Below are positions 42,093 through 50,941 of a stretch of DNA of 64,000 nucleotides, in pieces. The stretch lies in the NCBI GenBank assembly GCA_021786575.1, contig JAJYMY010000002.1, positions 62,001 through 126,000 on the forward strand, in the 5' to 3' direction. Positions within the stretch are counted from its first letter, which is position 1; every line of letters begins with the position of its first letter. The stretch is from an archaeon (GTDB taxonomy: Archaea > Thermoproteota > Nitrososphaeria > Nitrososphaerales > Gagatemarchaeaceae). Made by a program: the position numbers and the translations under genes. Under the pieces are notes generated by a model, which searched no databases, was not told the origin of the DNA, and was given only the letters and a program-made list of their open reading frames with translations.

Positions 42093-42767
42093 ATGAGCGT
42101 CACCATCAGAGTGGGGGCGGCGACAGATCTTACCCACACAATCGAGAATGGAATGACCGTCTATGTGGGCGATGCCATCCCACGCGTGTCGAAGTACAAG
42201 ACGCTTGCGAAAGACGGCGTGAACCTCTCAGTCATCACCCTTGGTTCTCACACTGGGACCCACGTTGACGCTCCAGCCCACTTCGTCAAAGGAGGGCGGA
42301 CCCTAGACGAACTCCCCGTTGAAGCCTTCGTTGGGGAGGCGGTGGTTCTCGACCTCTCAGGGTTGAAGGCCGGGTCGGCAATCCGAGCTTCGGATCTGGA
42401 CTCGCGCGGGGACGAGGTTAGGGCGGGGGACATCGTCCTCATCAACACGGGTTACGGCATGAGATGGAGCGACCCGCGCGCGAGGAGGAGGTACACCTAC
42501 CTGGCGGCAGACGCCGCGGATTGGCTCGTGAAGAAAGACGTGAAGGCGGTGGGCATTGACTATCTCTCGGTAGAGAAGTTCGGCGCCCGCAAACCGGTCG
42601 CGCACGTCACGCTACTCTCGCATGGAATTCCCATCATAGAATCGTTGAACGAGAATATCGCTTCGATAGGCCGCCGGGTCTTCTTTGTCTGCCTTCCTAT
42701 CAAGGTCGGGAGGTGCGACGGTTCGCCCGCCAGGGCCATGGCCTACCAATTGGGGAGCGACCGTTGA
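42093..42767 (+). CDS. Metal-dependent cyclase/hydrolase family (COG1878), first gene of sugar operon
   Basis: 224 residues. The family signature HTGTHVDAPAHF (about 50-61) supplies the metal ligands, and a later His (HVTLLSHGIPIIE) completes the site. Relatives open rings by hydrolysis: kynurenine formamidase, isatin hydrolase, and uncharacterised lactonase-like members. I start at ATG 42093; the frame is open far upstream but antisense to the GH gene. The stop overlaps the KDG aldolase start (TTGA). Its place ahead of the Entner-Doudoroff genes suggests hydrolysis of gluconolactone, the one step otherwise missing; this is inference. Confidence 0.8.
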   Translation: MSVTIRVGAATDLTHTIENGMTVYVGDAIPRVSKYKTLAKDGVNLSVITLGSHTGTHVDAPAHFVKGGRTLDELPVEAFVGEAVVLDLSGLKAGSAIRASDLDSRGDEVRAGDIVLINTGYGMRWSDPRARRRYTYLAADAADWLVKKDVKAVGIDYLSVEKFGARKPVAHVTLLSHGIPIIESLNENIASIGRRVFFVCLPIKVGRCDGSPARAMAYQLGSDR

Positions 42768-43648
42768 CTCTGCGACTCCACGGCATAATCTCGCCAATGC
42801 CCACGCCGTTCGACCGGAACGGGAACATCGACGAGACGAGGCTTGGGGAGCTCACTGACTTCCTCATACAGGGAGGCATCGACGGGCTCTTCCCGCTTGG
42901 GACGACGGGGGAATTCGCTCTCCTGGACAGGGGGGAGCGGAAGCGCGTGCTCGAAGTCGTAGTCGACAGGGCGGGCTCCAAGGTCCCGGTCCTCGCGGGT
43001 GTCTCAGACCCATCCCCTCAGAATGTTATCTCCTACGCGAAAGATGCAGAGGATGTTGGAGCGGACGCTGCAGTGGCCACTACACCGTACTACTACCGGA
43101 CGAGTGAGGAGGGGTTGTACCTACACTTCAAGATGATTCACGAGGGGATTGGCCTCCCGCTTATCTTGTACAACATCCCGGAGTGGACCCACAACTACGT
43201 CCCTCCGTCCGTAGTCCTTCGCTTGGCCGACGAGCAGATAATCGCCGCGATGAAGTACACCGAAAACAACATGCTCAACCTGACCAACTTCATAGAGTCT
43301 GTCGGTGACAAGGTGGCGGTGTTCACCGGCTCCGATGCGATGGCGTTCGCATGCCTGGAGGCAGGAGGAGCTGGCGCGGTCATCAGTGTTTCAAACGTGG
43401 TGCCCAAGGCCGCAGCGAGCATATTCGACCTGGTCGAATCTTCGAAGTTCGAGGATGCTCTTTCAGTCCAGAAGGCTCTACTCCCCGCCATACAAGCGGT
43501 AGGGATGGGTTACTTCCCGGCAGGGCTCAAGGAAGCCATGAAGGCTGTGGGCTTTCCAGTAGGGGAAGTGAGGAAGCCTCAGACTTCCCTCTCTGAGGGC
43601 GAGAGGAAGGAGGTCGCGAGGCTGATTGAAGCGGCGAGGTTGAAATAG
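42764..43648 (+). CDS. 2-keto-3-deoxygluconate aldolase (DapA/NAL superfamily)
   Basis: 294 residues. It cleaves KDG to pyruvate and glyceraldehyde through a Schiff-base lysine. Motifs: GTTGE (substrate carboxylate loop, about 41-45), catalytic Tyr in LILYNIPEW, and Lys in AAMKYTEN. DapA-family folds catalyse several reactions; the neighbours (gluconate dehydratase, glycerate kinase, glucose dehydrogenase) specify KDG. Start TTG at 42764 overlapping the previous stop, with GGGGAG nearby upstream. Confidence 0.88.
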   Translation: MTLRLHGIISPMPTPFDRNGNIDETRLGELTDFLIQGGIDGLFPLGTTGEFALLDRGERKRVLEVVVDRAGSKVPVLAGVSDPSPQNVISYAKDAEDVGADAAVATTPYYYRTSEEGLYLHFKMIHEGIGLPLILYNIPEWTHNYVPPSVVLRLADEQIIAAMKYTENNMLNLTNFIESVGDKVAVFTGSDAMAFACLEAGGAGAVISVSNVVPKAAASIFDLVESSKFEDALSVQKALLPAIQAVGMGYFPAGLKEAMKAVGFPVGEVRKPQTSLSEGERKEVARLIEAARLK

Positions 43649-43703
43649 TTGGACGATTTCGAGTGCACCAGAGGCGAGTGAGACGAGGATCTCGAGTTTT
43701 GAA

Positions 43704-44867
43704 GTGTTCACCTTAGGTGAATCCGCCAAGGCGGGCGGTGCCACCTGGGCGGGGATATCTATCATTCTGAGGCTTACAACCTCGAATGGCCTCGTCGGAT
43801 ACGGGGAGGCCGTCCCGACCTTGAGGGTCAGGCCGGTGGTTGAGTCTCTCCGAGAGGTTGGGCGCCTATACAAGGGCAAGGACCCGACCGACTTTGAGCT
43901 CAACCAGCATGAGTGGCACAAGCACGACTTCTATCTCCCAGTCTCGTTCGAGTCGACTACAGCCCTCAGCGCCTTCGACATTGCCTGCTGGGACATACTC
44001 GGGAAGCAGCACGGCGTACCAGTGCACAAGCTCTTGGGCGGCTCATTCAGGGAGTCGGTTCGGATGTACTCCAACGGATGGTATTCGGGTTGCGTGACCC
44101 CCGAGCAGTTCGCGAGTCAAGCCAAGAAGTACGCGGCCATGGGCTATACGGGGCTGAAGTTCGACCCGTTCGGAAAGTATTATGATTGGATCGATGCGCC
44201 GGGGCTCGAGCTCGCCTACGAGAGAGTGAAAGCTGTTAAAGACGTGACAAAAGGAAAGGTCGAACTCCTCATCGAGCATCATGGTAGATTCAACCCCAAC
44301 TCGGCCATCATGGTTGCACGTAAGCTCGAGTCTCTCGACCCGCTCTTCGCCGAAGAGCCGATTCACCCAGACAACGTGGAGGGCCTCAGGAAGTACAGAT
44401 CGTCGACAAGGATTCGCGTCGCCCTGGGAGAGAGGATACTCACCAAGGAGCACGTCGCCTACATATGCTCAAACCACCTCGCTGACTTCCTGCAGGCAGA
44501 CCTAACTAACATCGGAGGCATCACACAGGCGAAGAAGGTGAGCGCCATCGCTGAGGCCTACGGGATAGAGATGGCTTTCCACAACGCTTTCGGCCCAATT
44601 CAGAACGCCGCGACGCTCCAGATGGACGCTACCTTGCCCAACTTCCTCATCCAAGAGTCGTTCTATGACGTCTTCCCGGAGTGGAAGAGGAAGCTCGTGA
44701 AAGGCGGGACCCCTGTTCTCAACGGGCACTCTAAGGTGCCGGGAGGCCCCGGTCTCGGAGTAGACGTTGACGAGAGGGTGCTGAAAGAACACGCCTTCGA
44801 CGGACAGGAGACTTTCGATCCGGACGAACCAGTCTGGATAGTGAAAGATACCTGGAAGAAGGCCTAG
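43704..44867 (+). CDS. Gluconate/galactonate dehydratase (enolase superfamily)
   Basis: 387 residues from GTG 43704. It dehydrates gluconate to KDG with Mg2+. It closely follows Sulfolobus gluconate dehydratase: GGATWAGI, GYGEAVPTLRV, HEWHKHDFYL, LKFDPFGKYYDWID, IEHHGRFNPNSA, AEEPIHPDN, GERI and AFHNAFGPIQNA. The frame is open to 43644, and residues matching the family N-terminus (RISSFE) precede the GTG. The codon at the expected initiator Met (43683-43685) is ACG. Starting at the GTG would remove the first beta strand, so the true start may be ACG 43683. Convergent with glycerate kinase (2-bp gap). Confidence 0.92.
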   Translation: MFTLGESAKAGGATWAGISIILRLTTSNGLVGYGEAVPTLRVRPVVESLREVGRLYKGKDPTDFELNQHEWHKHDFYLPVSFESTTALSAFDIACWDILGKQHGVPVHKLLGGSFRESVRMYSNGWYSGCVTPEQFASQAKKYAAMGYTGLKFDPFGKYYDWIDAPGLELAYERVKAVKDVTKGKVELLIEHHGRFNPNSAIMVARKLESLDPLFAEEPIHPDNVEGLRKYRSSTRIRVALGERILTKEHVAYICSNHLADFLQADLTNIGGITQAKKVSAIAEAYGIEMAFHNAFGPIQNAATLQMDATLPNFLIQESFYDVFPEWKRKLVKGGTPVLNGHSKVPGGPGLGVDVDERVLKEHAFDGQETFDPDEPVWIVKDTWKKA

Positions 44868-44869
44868 GA

Positions 44870-46213
44870 CTACGCCCTTATCGCAATCATCACGTCGTTG
44901 ACGTTTGTCCCGGTGGGGCCTGTCACGACAAGGTCCCCCAACGCTCCGAAGAACGAGTTCGAGTCGTTGTCTTCCAAGTAACGAGACGGTTCGAGAGCCA
45001 ACCTCCTGGCCCTCTCGACTGTGGTCGAGTCAGCGTATCCCCCCGCCGCCGTCGTCGACCCATCGACACCGTCGGTGCCGAAGGATAGAACCGCGGCATC
45101 TGACGTGCCCTCCAGGCGAATCCCTGCTGCCAGTGCCAGTTCCTGGTTCCTCCCTCCCCTCCCTCTCCCTCTCACCGTGACCGTAGTCTCACCCCCCCAG
45201 ACCTCGGCCGTGTGCCTCCCATGCCTCGAGAGCACCTGACGAGCCAACCTGTCCCCCACAACTCTCGCCTCGCCGATGACCTCGCTCGCAATGCGCGCCC
45301 TATACCCAGAGCTTCGCAGGGAAGCCTTGGCCGCCGTGCATGCGACGGCGTTGTTTCCGACCAGGACGTTTGTCACCTTTCTGAAGATTGGATCCCCTGG
45401 TTTCGGTGTCTCGCTGATGACTCCTTCCATTCCCGAGGTGATTAGCTTCCTTACTGAGGCCGGCACCTTCTTCCACACTCCATGTCTTTCGAGGACTTTC
45501 TTCGCGTCAGCGAAAGTAGTGGAGTCAGCAACGGTCGGGCCGGACGCGACGGAGCTCAGGTCGTCTCCTACGACGTCTGAGATTATCAGCCCGACGACTT
45601 GGGCGCCGCCTGTGCCTTCGACCAGTCTTCCTCCTGCTATCTTAGAGAGGTGCTTCCTGACGCAGTTCACCTCTCTTATCTCTGCCCCCGCCTTCAAGAG
45701 AAGACTAGTGGTCCGCTCTAGTTCCCCCATGTCTAATCCTTCGAGGGGTGCAGGCATCAAAGCCGAGCCGCCTCCAGAAGAAAGTACAATCACGAGGTCC
45801 TCTTCTGACACCCCGTCCAGGGCGTGGAGCATACTCTCCACCCCTCTAACTCCCTTCAATGAAGGGAGCGGGTGGGTCGACAGCGCAAAGCGTATCCTCT
45901 CCAGTCTGGGGAGGAACGTCTGGTATTCGGGGACAACCACGACACCACGATCAATCCTCTGTCCCAACACGCGCTCCAGCTCCGCAGCCATCAGCCCTGA
46001 CGCCTTCCCTCCTCCAACCACCACGACCTCGCGGAAGCTTGCAAGGCTTAGACCGACACCGCCGACCTCTAGCGTCCCGTCGCCAACCTTCACGGCTCTC
46101 TTCACGAGTAGGCGGGGGTCCGCGGCGTCCAAGGCTGCCTTGGCTGCGACGAGCGCGTCCCTTCTGATGCCGCGCGCTTTCTCGATGGCAGACTGCAGAC
46201 CTCCGCTCATCAC
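44870..46213 (-). CDS. Glycerate 2-kinase (MOFRL family)
   Basis: 447 residues. It phosphorylates D-glycerate to 2-phosphoglycerate. Family segments: VVVGGGKASGLMA near the N-terminus, LSSGGGSALMPAP, the REVNCVRKHLS region, LIISDVVGDDLSSVASGPT, and the C-terminal MOFRL part GGRNQELALA...GTDGVDGSTTAAGG. With the aldehyde dehydrogenase and enolase it completes the non-phosphorylative Entner-Doudoroff pathway. Start ATG at 46213; only 35 bp separate it from the divergent aldehyde dehydrogenase. Confidence 0.93.
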   Translation of the reverse strand: MMSGGLQSAIEKARGIRRDALVAAKAALDAADPRLLVKRAVKVGDGTLEVGGVGLSLASFREVVVVGGGKASGLMAAELERVLGQRIDRGVVVVPEYQTFLPRLERIRFALSTHPLPSLKGVRGVESMLHALDGVSEEDLVIVLSSGGGSALMPAPLEGLDMGELERTTSLLLKAGAEIREVNCVRKHLSKIAGGRLVEGTGGAQVVGLIISDVVGDDLSSVASGPTVADSTTFADAKKVLERHGVWKKVPASVRKLITSGMEGVISETPKPGDPIFRKVTNVLVGNNAVACTAAKASLRSSGYRARIASEVIGEARVVGDRLARQVLSRHGRHTAEVWGGETTVTVRGRGRGGRNQELALAAGIRLEGTSDAAVLSFGTDGVDGSTTAAGGYADSTTVERARRLALEPSRYLEDNDSNSFFGALGDLVVTGPTGTNVNDVMIAIRA

Positions 46214-46248
46214 AATCGGACCTCTTCACACCCCAAGATGTAAATACG

Positions 46249-47748
46249 ATGGCCGCACCCTTTACAGGATTGCCCTCTAGCGCTGAGAAGTTGTACATCG
46301 ACGGCGAGTGGGTGAAGGGCTCCCGCGAGGAAACGATCGACGTAATCAACCCGGCGACAGAGCAAGCTTTCGCAAAGGTCACCAGGGGCTCAAGGGAAGA
46401 CGCAAAGAGGGCCTTGGATTCTGCCGCAGACGCACAGAGGGGGTGGGAGAAATTGCCTCCCCTCGAGCGCGCCGCTTACCTGGAGAAGATGGCAGAGCTC
46501 ATCAGGGCCAAGAGCGAGGAGCTAGCGAAAGTGCTAACATCGGAACAAGGCAAGCCTCTCTTCGAGGCAAGGCTGGAGGTAGAGGGTGCGGCGGCTCACT
46601 TCGACTATTACGCCGATTTCGCCCGCAGGATTGAAGGGGACGTACTCCCCAGCGACAACCCTGCGCAGATCGTAATGATTCTCAGGCTTCCGATTGGCGT
46701 GGTGGCAGCAATCACTCCATGGAACTTTCCTTCGGCCATGGTGGCAAGGAAGTTGGCACCTGCGCTCGTCACTGGGAACACAGTCGTAGTCAAGCCATCG
46801 AGCAACACCCCGCTCAGCGCAATCGAGATTGTCAAGATAGCTGAGCAGGCTGGGATTCCAAGGGGGGTCGTCAACCTCGTCACCGGGGAGGGCTCCGAGG
46901 CGGGGGATGAACTGTGCGGAAGCAAAAAGACGGGCCTGGTGACCATGACCGGCAGCACTGAGGCTGGGAGAAAGATAATGCAGCGGGCTTCGGCCCAGAT
47001 GAGCAAGCTGATCCTCGAGCTCGGCGGGAAGGCTCCCCTCATCGTGTGGCGGGATGCCGACCTAGGGTGGGCCTTGAAGTGCGCGTTATGGGCACGCTAC
47101 TGGAACTGTGGACAGACCTGCATAAGCGCCGAAAGGATGTACCTGGACAAGGAGGTCAAACCGAAGTTCATGTCGAAGTTCTTGGAGATGTCAAAGGGGC
47201 TCAGGATAGGAAACCCCGTGTCTGCGGGAACTGATTTAGGCCCAATGGCCAGCGCCCGTGAAAGGGAGACAAGCGAACGTTTCATAGAACTGGCTAAGAG
47301 CGCTGGATTTTCCATTGAGCTTGGCGGGGCACGTCCACCCTCGATGGCTAAAGGATGGTACCTAGAGCCGACTGTGATTGACGACGTCGTCCAGGATTCG
47401 CCGCTCGTGCAGAAAGAGGTTTTCGGGCCCGTCGTACCGGTACTGGAGGTCGAGTCCTTCGACCAGGCCATCGAGCTGGCAAACGACTCTGAGTACGGGC
47501 TGGCGTCTTATGTTTTCACCAGAGACAACCGTAACGTGATGAAGGCGATGCAGGAGATAAAGTTTGGTGAAACGTACATCAACCAGGTCGGGCCGGAGCA
47601 ACTACAGGGGGCACACACTGGATTCAGGATGTCTGGCCTTGGCGCCGAAGGCTCCAGGCATGGGCTCGAGCTTTACACCCAGCTGAAGACGTGCTACGTG
47701 GACTGGAGCGACAATCATACACTGTCGTACCTGTTCCCCTACAGGTGA
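46249..47748 (+). CDS. Aldehyde dehydrogenase, probable glyceraldehyde dehydrogenase
   Basis: 499 residues. NAD(P)-dependent fold with ITPWNFPSAM, KPSSNTPLS, LELGGKAPLI (general base Glu) and NCGQTCISAER (catalytic Cys). The C-terminal GFRMSGLGAEGSRHG segment resembles the Thermoplasma/Picrophilus glyceraldehyde dehydrogenases and E. coli AldA. Placed between glycerate kinase and glucose dehydrogenase, it most likely oxidises glyceraldehyde to glycerate. Lactaldehyde is a possible alternative substrate. ATG at 46249. Confidence 0.88.
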   Translation: MAAPFTGLPSSAEKLYIDGEWVKGSREETIDVINPATEQAFAKVTRGSREDAKRALDSAADAQRGWEKLPPLERAAYLEKMAELIRAKSEELAKVLTSEQGKPLFEARLEVEGAAAHFDYYADFARRIEGDVLPSDNPAQIVMILRLPIGVVAAITPWNFPSAMVARKLAPALVTGNTVVVKPSSNTPLSAIEIVKIAEQAGIPRGVVNLVTGEGSEAGDELCGSKKTGLVTMTGSTEAGRKIMQRASAQMSKLILELGGKAPLIVWRDADLGWALKCALWARYWNCGQTCISAERMYLDKEVKPKFMSKFLEMSKGLRIGNPVSAGTDLGPMASARERETSERFIELAKSAGFSIELGGARPPSMAKGWYLEPTVIDDVVQDSPLVQKEVFGPVVPVLEVESFDQAIELANDSEYGLASYVFTRDNRNVMKAMQEIKFGETYINQVGPEQLQGAHTGFRMSGLGAEGSRHGLELYTQLKTCYVDWSDNHTLSYLFPYR

Positions 47749-47769
47749 GCAGCAACGAAAGCGGTAACA

Positions 47770-48831
47770 GTGACCCCAGGCATACGGGGTTCCGTCTCGC
47801 TGAAGGACGTCCCAGACCCAGTACCAAAGACCGGCCAGCTTCTGCTCAAAGTCCAGAAGGTGGGGATTTGCGGCACAGACATGGATATCGTAAACGGGTT
47901 CTACGGTGAAGCCCCTGTGGGGTCTCCATATCTAATCGTTGGTCACGAGTCGCTGTCTAGAGTGGAGCGCGCGGGGCCAGGATGCGAGGGGTTCAAAGAA
48001 GGCGACTTGGTGGTACCAACTGTACGGCGGGGTTGCCCGGAGAACTGCCTCAATTGCAGGAGTGGGGAATCAGACATGTGCCTCTCTGGGCACTATAAGG
48101 AACACGGAATCAAAGGCCTCCATGGGTTCGCCAGCGAGTTCGCCCTGAGCGACTCGCAGTATGTAGTCAAGCTCCCCGAGTCCTTGTCTGAAGTGGGAGT
48201 CCTACTCGAGCCGCTAACCATCGTGGAGAAAGGAATTGAACAGGCGTATCGCATCCAGAACGCACGGATGAAATGGAAGCCGAACACTGCTCTTGTCCTC
48301 GGCTCCGGGCCCGTAGGTCTCCTGGCGACTGCGGTTCTGAGACAGATAGGGCTAGATGTGACCACAGTCGCCCGAAAGCCAGCAGACACTCCCAAGGCAA
48401 AACTTGCAGCGTCCATCGGCGCGACCTACATCGACGTCCAGAACAAGCCTTTGGCTTCAATGGACGGCAAGTTCGATTTGGTCTTTGAAGCGACCGGCTC
48501 CACTGCGGTAGCCTTGGAAGCCCAAAACCTCTGCGGCACCAATGGCGTGGTGTCGTACGTAGGGATCTACAAGTCGCAAACTGGGTCCGAGGATGCGGGG
48601 AAGGTGTTCACGAACCTCGTGCTGGGAAACCGAGTCTATTTCGGGTCTGTCAACGCCAACATCTCTTACTTCAGCAAGGGGGGGATGGACCTGTTGAACA
48701 TCACGAAGAGGTGGGGCGGCTTTCTTGAGAAGATGCTGACCAATAGGGTCCCACTGGAAGAGGCGGAATCTGCATACCACCCCAAGGGAGACGAAGATGT
48801 CAAGACCATCCTTGAAATCGGACCAGGGTGA
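47770..48831 (+). CDS. gdh: Glucose 1-dehydrogenase (zinc MDR family)
   Basis: 353 residues from GTG 47770. It oxidises glucose (and probably galactose) to the lactone with NAD(P)+. VGICGTDMDIVNG holds the catalytic zinc Cys, GHE the His, and CPENCLNCRSGESDMC the four structural-zinc cysteines; GSGPVGLL binds the cofactor. Compared with Sulfolobus GDH, the N-terminal KAVTV strand lies before the GTG. At the expected Met the codon is ACG (47755-47757), with GGTGA six bases upstream as ribosome binding site, so ACG 47755 is a candidate start. Co-oriented with the preceding dehydrogenase. Confidence 0.9.
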   Translation: MTPGIRGSVSLKDVPDPVPKTGQLLLKVQKVGICGTDMDIVNGFYGEAPVGSPYLIVGHESLSRVERAGPGCEGFKEGDLVVPTVRRGCPENCLNCRSGESDMCLSGHYKEHGIKGLHGFASEFALSDSQYVVKLPESLSEVGVLLEPLTIVEKGIEQAYRIQNARMKWKPNTALVLGSGPVGLLATAVLRQIGLDVTTVARKPADTPKAKLAASIGATYIDVQNKPLASMDGKFDLVFEATGSTAVALEAQNLCGTNGVVSYVGIYKSQTGSEDAGKVFTNLVLGNRVYFGSVNANISYFSKGGMDLLNITKRWGGFLEKMLTNRVPLEEAESAYHPKGDEDVKTILEIGPG

Positions 48832-49059
48832 CCGGGCAGGTTCGCCCTTCCAGACTCTGGTAAGAGTACTCACAAACCTAGGCCGCCTGTCCGGGCTAGT
48901 CGTCACGAAACGTAAATACCGGTCCGGTTCAGATTCAGTGAACAAACACTTGCATCGACATAAGCTCGAAGCGATTAGCCCGCCGCTGGCGGCAAGGATT
49001 GGAGCAGATCGCCGCGCCCCTGCACTCGCAGCTGGGCCCGTCCTCTAGACCGCGTCAAG

Positions 49060-50934
49060 GTGTCTAAACAAACGACCGAGAAAGAAGCGACGCAAGGGAG
49101 ACGTAACCAGAAAACGTTCTCTTTGCCTCCCTCAGGAGAGTACAAGCCAATCTCTGGATATGGAATCATCGGGAACACAAGAACGGCAGCCCTCGTAGGG
49201 TATGATGGGTCGATTGACTGGTGCTGCATGCCTAAGTTCAGCTCTCCGAGCATCTTCGCTGCCATCCTCGACAGAGGGAAGGGAGGCCGATGGGCGATAC
49301 AGCCCACTGCAACCGCCACCTCGACTCAGTATTACCTAGAGGATACCAACATCCTGAGGACCGAGTTCCGGACAGCGACCTCCAGGGTCCTCTTAACCGA
49401 CTTCATGCCTTGTTCGGTCACTCATGAAGCTTGGTCTGCGCCGCCGGAGATCCACAGGACGGTGCAGAGCCTCAGCGGCACGATGAAGCTCAGGCTCGAG
49501 TTCAAGCCGGTGTTCAATTATGGCTACGTGACCCCCAAGTTCGAAGAGACAGTGTTCGGGGCTAAGGTGAGGAGCAGGAAAGAGGAGATTGTTCTTTCGA
49601 GTTCTGTCCAGCTCAATATCTCCGAGTCAGACGCGTCGGCGGAGTTCGCCATCTCTCAGGGCGAAAAGAAGGTGTTCGTGCTGAGTTACGGGGAAGACGA
49701 GCCGCGGAAGATACAGGAGTATCACACCGAAAGGCAGCGGGCAAAGACCGAGGTGTTTTGGATGGATTGGGCTTCGCTTCTTAGGTATAGAGGAAGGTGG
49801 AAGGACGCTGTGGTGAGGTCCGCCCTGACCCTGAAGCTTCTCATCTATTCCCCGACCGGGGCCATGGTCGCTGCTCCGACAACTTCGCTTCCAGAGTCGA
49901 TTGGAAACGCGAGGAACTGGGACTATAGATACTCCTGGCTCCGTGACTCGGCCAGCGCCCTCTGGGCGTTCCACAACATAGGCTACAGGAGCGAAAGCGA
50001 AGCGTATCTACGTTGGCTGATTGACAACAATCCCTCACTGGACATGGACCTGAGGCTGATGTATGACGTCGACGGAGGTAGCGACTTGAAGGAGAAGGTC
50101 CTAGACCAACTCGAGGGTTACAGAGGGTCGCGCCCGGTGAGGGTAGGGAACCAGGCCGTCAGCCAAGTACAATACGACGCCTATGGATACATGCTCGACG
50201 CCCTCTATTTCTCTTCCAAGCACGGGCGTCAGGTGGACGACGAGATGTATTTCAGATTCGTAAAACCGCTTGCTGACTTCATAGTAGAGCACTGGTCCGA
50301 GCCAGGGAACGGGATCTGGGAAATCAGAGGCGAGCAGAAGCACTATGTCTACACAAAGGCATGGTGTTACGCGGGTTTGCACAGGGCTGTGAAGATAGCC
50401 GAGGCGACAGGACATGAAGACGAGATACCATCATGGAAGGCTGTCATGAGGCAGATCAAGGAAGAGGTCATCCACGAGGGATGGAACGCAGAGAAGAACT
50501 CCTTTGTCATACACTACGGGTCGGAACACTTGGACGCTGCGACCCTAATGCTCCCTCTCATAGGCTTCTTACCAGTGAATGACGAGAAGATGCAGGCGAC
50601 CATCGAAGCTGTCAGAAGGGAACTCTCAGAAGGAGCGCTTGTCTACAGGTACAAGGCTGATGATGGTCTCAAGGGGGAGGAGGGTGCTTTCCTGCTGTGC
50701 GGCTTCTGGCTCGTGGCCTGTCTCGCCAGGCTTGGTAAGGTCGAAGAGGCGACGAACAATTTCGAGGAGCTTCTGACTCACGCGAACCACCTGGGTCTCT
50801 ATCCAGAGGAGGTCGACCCCAAGTCGGGCGAGGCGCGTGGCAATTTCCCTCAGGCATTTAGCCACATGGGGCTGATACTCGCGGCCAAGGAATTGGGAGA
50901 CGCCATCGTGAAGAAGGAGAAGCCTCCAGAGTAG
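49060..50934 (+). CDS. GH15 glucoamylase/trehalase-type glycosidase
   Basis: 624 residues, no signal peptide. Beta-sandwich N-domain (ISGYGIIGNTRTAALVGYDG, IDWCCMPKF) then an (alpha/alpha)6 barrel: NARNWDYRYSWLRDS near 283-297, the general acid in GNGIWEIRGE, and the general base Glu in LYPEEVDPKSGEARGNFPQ. Archaeal GH15 enzymes release glucose from glycogen-type glucans or split trehalose. Intracellular location and the adjacent glucose dehydrogenase suggest glucose supply to the Entner-Doudoroff route. Start GTG at 49060; a GTAAATACC box near 48912 would give a leader of about 120 nt. Confidence 0.88.
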   Translation: MSKQTTEKEATQGRRNQKTFSLPPSGEYKPISGYGIIGNTRTAALVGYDGSIDWCCMPKFSSPSIFAAILDRGKGGRWAIQPTATATSTQYYLEDTNILRTEFRTATSRVLLTDFMPCSVTHEAWSAPPEIHRTVQSLSGTMKLRLEFKPVFNYGYVTPKFEETVFGAKVRSRKEEIVLSSSVQLNISESDASAEFAISQGEKKVFVLSYGEDEPRKIQEYHTERQRAKTEVFWMDWASLLRYRGRWKDAVVRSALTLKLLIYSPTGAMVAAPTTSLPESIGNARNWDYRYSWLRDSASALWAFHNIGYRSESEAYLRWLIDNNPSLDMDLRLMYDVDGGSDLKEKVLDQLEGYRGSRPVRVGNQAVSQVQYDAYGYMLDALYFSSKHGRQVDDEMYFRFVKPLADFIVEHWSEPGNGIWEIRGEQKHYVYTKAWCYAGLHRAVKIAEATGHEDEIPSWKAVMRQIKEEVIHEGWNAEKNSFVIHYGSEHLDAATLMLPLIGFLPVNDEKMQATIEAVRRELSEGALVYRYKADDGLKGEEGAFLLCGFWLVACLARLGKVEEATNNFEELLTHANHLGLYPEEVDPKSGEARGNFPQAFSHMGLILAAKELGDAIVKKEKPPE

Positions 50935-50941
50935 TCTCGCC

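Noticed and set aside
41661-42767. Open frame of 368 codons covering the cyclase gene with a 144-codon extension
   Set aside because: The extension is antisense to the glycosidase gene and has no family similarity; the conserved protein begins at ATG 42093.
45276-46280. Long open frame opposite glycerate kinase
   Set aside because: Compositionally biased shadow frame with no motif; the kinase on the minus strand has all family segments.
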